A DNA stretch of 62,970 nt from contig BJFQ01000006.1 of assembly GCA_014189895.1 (NCBI GenBank), positions 1 through 62,970 of the forward strand. Direction: 5' to 3'. This document shows positions 59,417 through 62,970 of this stretch, piece by piece. Source of the stretch: Acidobacteriota bacterium. Its GTDB lineage: Bacteria; Acidobacteriota; Holophagae; Holophagales; Holophagaceae. The notes beneath the pieces were generated by a model. That model saw nothing but the letters and a program-made list of their open reading frames with translations, was not told the origin of the DNA and ran no database searches. Made by a program: the position numbers and the translations under genes. Numbering within the stretch: the first letter of the stretch is position 1; each line of letters begins with the position of its first letter.

Positions 59417-61240
59417 CTACATTTCACTTGGGGCGTGTATCCCCAACCATCGTAAACCTTGATTAATTACTCGAGCAGTTGCCAAACACACAAAGAGGCG
59501 AGACTGTTTAATCGCTTCGGACTGCTCCGCATTAAGAATGGGTGAATCACTATAAAAGGCACTGAACGCTTTGGATATAGTAAGCAGTTGTCGAGCGAGG
59601 GAGGTAGGCGAGAGACTCACTGCCGAAGCCCTAAGCGCAGGCTCTAAACCATTTAACTCGAAAATCAGATTCTGAGCGGAGGCATGGTCGAGGCCCTCTA
59701 GTGTCTTGGGTAGTTCAATGGCTTCGAAGTGAAGCCGCCCAAAGTCCTCAGGGCGAGGCTGTGCCCACGAAGACCATGACCCCCCAGCACGTCGGAAGAT
59801 TGAACAAATTCGAGCATGGGCATATTGAACGTAAGGACCTGTGTCTCCCTCGAAGGCTAAAATCTTATCCCAATCAAAAGTAATCGATGTGTTGCGATCA
59901 TTAAAAGCATTAACAAAGATGACTGCACCCGTCCCAAGCATTTCAGAAGTTGCAACTTGGTCAGCAAGATTTGGATTTTTAGTATTAATAATTTTTTGGA
60001 TCCGATCCCGGGCTTCGTTGAGAACGTCCTCAAGAAAGATGACATTTCCTTTTCGGGTACTCATTTTGCCTTCGGGCAACTTGATAAGCCCAAAGGGAAC
60101 ATGAGTTTGTTTATTCTCAAACCAAGGATCAAGTTTATTCAGAATGGCAAACACTTGTTGGAAATGAAAATTTTGTTCCGATCCTGCTACATAAAGACAT
60201 CGCTCATAGTTCCATTTATTTTTTCTAAATAAGGCTGCAGCAAGATCTCGGGAGGCATAAATGCTCGTGCCGTCTCCTTTTTGAATCAAGCATGGAATTT
60301 CAAAGCCCTCTTTCGACAAATCAACAATTTTGGATCCGCCCTCTCCTTCACTTAGAAGACCTTGGGAAGTTAAGGCATTCAAAACTCCCGGAATTTGATC
60401 TTCATAAAAAGCCTCACCGTATTCGAGGGAGTCGAACGTGACACCTAATCGCTCATAGATCCGATTAAATTCAATCAAGGAAAGCTCTCTGAATTTTTTC
60501 CAGAGACGGCGGGCGTCTGAATCTTGCTTTTCAAGTTTTTTAAACCAAGCCCGAGCTACTTCTCGGAGCGATGTGTCTTTTTCTTCCTCAGCATGAAAAC
60601 GAATATAAAGTTGTAAGAGTCTGTGAAGGGGAGTGGTGGATTCCGAAGAATGCTCTAATGCCCATGGAAAGTTTTTCTCTAAATTAGGGTTGTCATCTTT
60701 AGCCCACAATTCATAGGCTGCAAGTAACGTACCAAATTGGGTCCCCCAATCCCCTAGATGATTCAGGCGAACGACATCGTATCCTTCATGGGCATAGATA
60801 TTGGCTAGAGCATGACCCAACATCGTGCTTCGAACATGGCCAATTGTAAACAACTTGGCAATATTGGGCGAACTGTACTCCACCAGGATCGTGGCATTCT
60901 TTTTTTCCCGGGGAGGAAGTGCATAATTGCCTAAGGTACCCGTAAGGGTCGCTCTTGAGCGAACTGATTCGAGCAGTCGAAGATTAACGTAAGGTCCGAT
61001 GGCTTCAATAGTCGCATCATCAATGTTGATTTTAGATGCAAGCAAAGCGGCTAAGGCGTGAGGACTCATCCCAAGAGATTGGGATGCCTTGAAGCATGGA
61101 AATGCAAGATCCCCCTTCAGGTAATCCTTGGGGCGCTCTAAAGCAACTTCCTGAGATGGCAAAGCGAGCCTCAATTGCTCCGCAAATGCCTTCTTAAATC
61201 CTTGCACGCACTGCCCCCCTGAGATCACTGTGGAGGTCAA
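59417..61240 (-). CDS. argS: Arginyl-tRNA synthetase
   Basis: A 607-residue class I synthetase. It has the N-terminal tRNA-recognition domain, VEYSSPNIAKLFTIGHVRSTMLG with the HIGH-type GHV motif, LNHLGDWGTQFG, and KMSTRKGNV as KMSKS. The C-terminal DALR anticodon domain ends the protein. The start is uncertain: TTG at 61240 has AGGGAGG three bases upstream, while GTG at 61207 follows a run of six G. It leads the argS-pyrG-tkt operon and is divergent from rpsT. Confidence 0.94.
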   Translation of the reverse strand: MTSTVISGGQCVQGFKKAFAEQLRLALPSQEVALERPKDYLKGDLAFPCFKASQSLGMSPHALAALLASKINIDDATIEAIGPYVNLRLLESVRSRATLTGTLGNYALPPREKKNATILVEYSSPNIAKLFTIGHVRSTMLGHALANIYAHEGYDVVRLNHLGDWGTQFGTLLAAYELWAKDDNPNLEKNFPWALEHSSESTTPLHRLLQLYIRFHAEEEKDTSLREVARAWFKKLEKQDSDARRLWKKFRELSLIEFNRIYERLGVTFDSLEYGEAFYEDQIPGVLNALTSQGLLSEGEGGSKIVDLSKEGFEIPCLIQKGDGTSIYASRDLAAALFRKNKWNYERCLYVAGSEQNFHFQQVFAILNKLDPWFENKQTHVPFGLIKLPEGKMSTRKGNVIFLEDVLNEARDRIQKIINTKNPNLADQVATSEMLGTGAVIFVNAFNDRNTSITFDWDKILAFEGDTGPYVQYAHARICSIFRRAGGSWSSWAQPRPEDFGRLHFEAIELPKTLEGLDHASAQNLIFELNGLEPALRASAVSLSPTSLARQLLTISKAFSAFYSDSPILNAEQSEAIKQSRLFVCLATARVINQGLRWLGIHAPSEM

Positions 61241-61389
61241 TCGCCTCCCTTCAGAATGCCCTATTTCTGATCTTTCTTGTAGTGCCCAGTAGACTGCCTA
61301 ATGCGAAATACTATTTATCAGGGCCTATTCATAGGTTACGATTAAATTTCGGTCTAAATGCCCTATAAACCTAGCCCCCTGGAGCCCCC

Positions 61390-61653
61390 ATGGCCAATAT
61401 CAAATCTGCTGCTAAAAAAGCCCGTCGAGACGTTAAAGCGCGACTTCGAAATCGCGGATCACGATCTTCACTGAAAACCCAATTAAAGTCTTTTGATGCC
61501 CTGATTCTCTCTGGCAATCGAGCTGAAGCCCTTAAGCTTTTGCCCGCTATTTTTGGTTTGGTCGACCGAGCTCAAAAAACAGGCTTAATTCATAAAAATG
61601 CAGCCAACCGGAAGAAATCTCGTTTAAGTATCAAAGTAAAAAAACTTAAGTAG
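61390..61653 (+). CDS. rpsT: 30S ribosomal protein S20
   Basis: An 87-residue, highly basic helical protein matching S20: MANIKSAAKKARRDVKARLRNRG start, a central helical hairpin and a KTGLIHKNAANRKKSRL segment near the C-terminus. It is a primary 16S rRNA-binding protein. It is divergent from argS and ends 5 bp before the convergent deoxyhypusine-synthase-like gene. Confidence 0.96.
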   Translation: MANIKSAAKKARRDVKARLRNRGSRSSLKTQLKSFDALILSGNRAEALKLLPAIFGLVDRAQKTGLIHKNAANRKKSRLSIKVKKLK

Positions 61654-61658
61654 CTTTT

Positions 61659-62636
61659 TTACCAACCAAGAATGTGGGCAAACATGAGGGGAGCAACGAT
61701 GGTTGCGTCACTCTCAATTATGTATTTAGGCGTCTTGGCTCCGAGTTTACCCCACGTTATCTTTTCATTGGGGACAGCACCCGAATAGGATCCATAGCTA
61801 GTTGTGCTGTCACTAATTTGACAGAAGTATCCCCATAATTTAGCTTTGATTTTTAGATCTTGATGCAACATGGGAACTACGCAGATAGGAAAATCGCCAG
61901 CAATTCCTCCGCCGATCTGAAACATACCTAATGTATGGCGTCGCGTGACTTCTTGGTAGTGTTTGGCAAGCCAAGTCATGTATTGAATACCTGTTTTAAC
62001 GGTATGGACATTCTTGATCTCCCCACGGTAGACCGCGGCAGCGTACATATTGCCAAGCGTACTATCTTCCCAGCCAGGAACCACAATCGGTATATTCTTT
62101 TGTGCGGCGGCAAGCATCCAAGAATTTTTAGGATTGATTTGATAATATTTCTTGAGCAGTCCCTTCTTCAGAATTCTCATGAAGAATTCATGGGGGAAAT
62201 AACTTTCACCCGACTTATCTGCACCGATCCATTCCTTTAGCATCACCTTTTCGATTCGCCGCATGGCTTCATCTTCGGGAATACAGGTATCCGTAACTCG
62301 ATTCATATGGCGACGATAAAGTTTTTCTTCATCGGCAGGGGTCAAATCTCGGTAACGAGGGACTCGCTCATAGAAGTCATGGGCGACTAAATTAAAGATA
62401 TCTTCTTCGAGATTAGCTCCGGTACATACAATGAGATGGATCTTGTCTTGGCGGATCATTTCGGCCAAAGAAAGTCCAAGTTCAGCCGTACTCATAGCGC
62501 CGGCTAAGGTCACCATCATTTTTCCATCCCGTTTGAGAAAGTCGTTATAGCCTTGAGCCGCATCGATCAGTGCTGCCGCATTGAAATGACGGAAATGATA
62601 TTCAATGAATTTTCCAATCGGACCCTTTTTACTCAT
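61659..62636 (-). CDS. Deoxyhypusine synthase-like protein
   Basis: A 325-residue protein of the deoxyhypusine synthase fold. Family segments are VTLAGAMSTAELG, VCTGANLEEDIF, GWEDSTLGNMYAA, GGGIAGDFPICVVP, and WGKLG with the lysine (about K297) that forms the imine intermediate in eukaryotic DHS. Bacteria lack eIF5A, so bacterial members are thought to make homospermidine or related polyamines; this specific substrate is not shown. The ATG gives a complete protein. Convergent with rpsT. Confidence 0.87.
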   Translation of the reverse strand: MSKKGPIGKFIEYHFRHFNAAALIDAAQGYNDFLKRDGKMMVTLAGAMSTAELGLSLAEMIRQDKIHLIVCTGANLEEDIFNLVAHDFYERVPRYRDLTPADEEKLYRRHMNRVTDTCIPEDEAMRRIEKVMLKEWIGADKSGESYFPHEFFMRILKKGLLKKYYQINPKNSWMLAAAQKNIPIVVPGWEDSTLGNMYAAAVYRGEIKNVHTVKTGIQYMTWLAKHYQEVTRRHTLGMFQIGGGIAGDFPICVVPMLHQDLKIKAKLWGYFCQISDSTTSYGSYSGAVPNEKITWGKLGAKTPKYIIESDATIVAPLMFAHILGW

Positions 62637-62675
62637 ACACGATTACCTCTTCTCTCAACAATTAATTAATAAAGA

Positions 62676-62970
62676 CTAAGGAGTTCTTCCATAATTATCT
62701 TCTATGCGCTTAATATCGCCTTCATCAAAGGTGCCGAAGCTGACCTCAAGGATTCGGACCGAATGCGGATGGCCCGCGGGACAACTCAAACGATGGGTCG
62801 AACCTGCGGGGAGCCAAAGGGATTCCCCTATTTGAGGTCGATGATGTTGCCCGTCAATTTCAACCACGGCGCCCAAGTCGAGAGCGACCCATAATTCACT
62901 TCGGTGTTGGTGTTTTTGTAAACTGAGTTGATGTCCCGGATTGCAAGTAAGGACCTTAACCGTACTTTTT
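62676..62970 (-). CDS. Cupin domain of mannose-6-phosphate isomerase / mannose-1-phosphate guanylyltransferase type (5' end cut)
   Basis: The frame is open to the right edge. The encoded part (about 97 codons) has the type II PMI cupin pattern: PGHQLSLQKHQHRSELWV with the metal-binding histidines, then GESLWLPAGSTHRL and a C-terminal DEGDIKRIEDNYGR. These domains either stand alone or end a guanylyltransferase that makes GDP-mannose; the missing upstream part would decide. The ATG-led frame at 62876 is internal, not the real start. It lies 39 bp upstream of the deoxyhypusine-synthase-like gene on the same strand. Confidence 0.8.
   Translation of the reverse strand, partial: KSTVKVLTCNPGHQLSLQKHQHRSELWVALDLGAVVEIDGQHHRPQIGESLWLPAGSTHRLSCPAGHPHSVRILEVSFGTFDEGDIKRIEDNYGRTP

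Noticed and set aside
1-62970. CRISPR array, prophage, insertion sequence or rRNA operon
   Set aside because: I found no regularly spaced repeats, integrase or transposase motifs, or rRNA sequence. The only tandem repeat noticed is the 36-bp duplication in the adaptor gene.

Overview
The window is a compact, moderately AT-rich bacterial chromosome segment, mostly housekeeping genes. LPS-type genes (heptose-7-phosphate kinase, an LpxH-like hydrolase), many lipoproteins and a TonB-dependent receptor indicate a diderm. An Oar-like receptor with an N-terminal carboxypeptidase-regulatory domain, a bacterial XPB helicase, a deoxyhypusine-synthase-like enzyme and a homogentisate route together suggest Acidobacteriota or a similar deep-branching phylum. 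That placement is inferred from gene content only; no rRNA gene is present.

Layout. 1-9 kb: tsaB (cut by the left edge), rpmB, topA, the holB-tmk pair, a small lipoprotein, and an ETF-QO / Trm112 / heptose-kinase operon. 9-12.3 kb: a degenerate QueD-like protein, murA, prs and a decayed adenylating-enzyme fragment. 12.4-19.6 kb: a possible small membrane protein, tRNA-Glu and tRNA-Gln, HU, a membrane-anchored LpxH-like enzyme, a DUF4136-type lipoprotein, tpx, and a MacA/MacB-type export operon with an MFS transporter but no ATPase. 19.7-28.7 kb: nuoH-I-J-K-L-M-N (the membrane half of complex I) and gltX. 28.8-32.4 kb: rimO, pgpA and the XPB helicase.

32.5-36.2 kb is the most unusual part: a two-gene operon with its own promoter and terminator encodes a large secreted Asp-box (BNR) propeller protein with an internal dockerin-like pair of calcium loops, followed by a lipoprotein with an Ig-like and a possible cohesin-like domain. 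Next to it lies a 641-residue helicase-associated protein that shares a domain with the XPB helicase. 38-42 kb: an ECF sigma factor with a putative anti-sigma partner, a family-4 uracil-DNA glycosylase, an S4-domain protein and a parvulin-type lipoprotein.

42-50 kb: the TonB-dependent receptor with two tandem terminators, then catabolic genes (FAH-family hydrolase, flavin reductase-like protein, homogentisate dioxygenase, P5C dehydrogenase). 50-63 kb: a second HU/IHF-type protein, rplI, a DegT aminotransferase, lysS, citrate synthase, a secreted protein of unknown function, an argS-pyrG-tkt operon, rpsT, a deoxyhypusine-synthase-like gene, and a cupin-domain gene cut by the right edge.

Gene packing is very tight: five convergent pairs overlap at their stop codons and many co-directional pairs overlap as ATGA or TGATG. 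I saw no CRISPR array, insertion sequence, prophage or rRNA. The best leads are the dockerin / cohesin-like lipoprotein pair, the XPB neighbourhood, and several proteins that have lost family-defining motifs.
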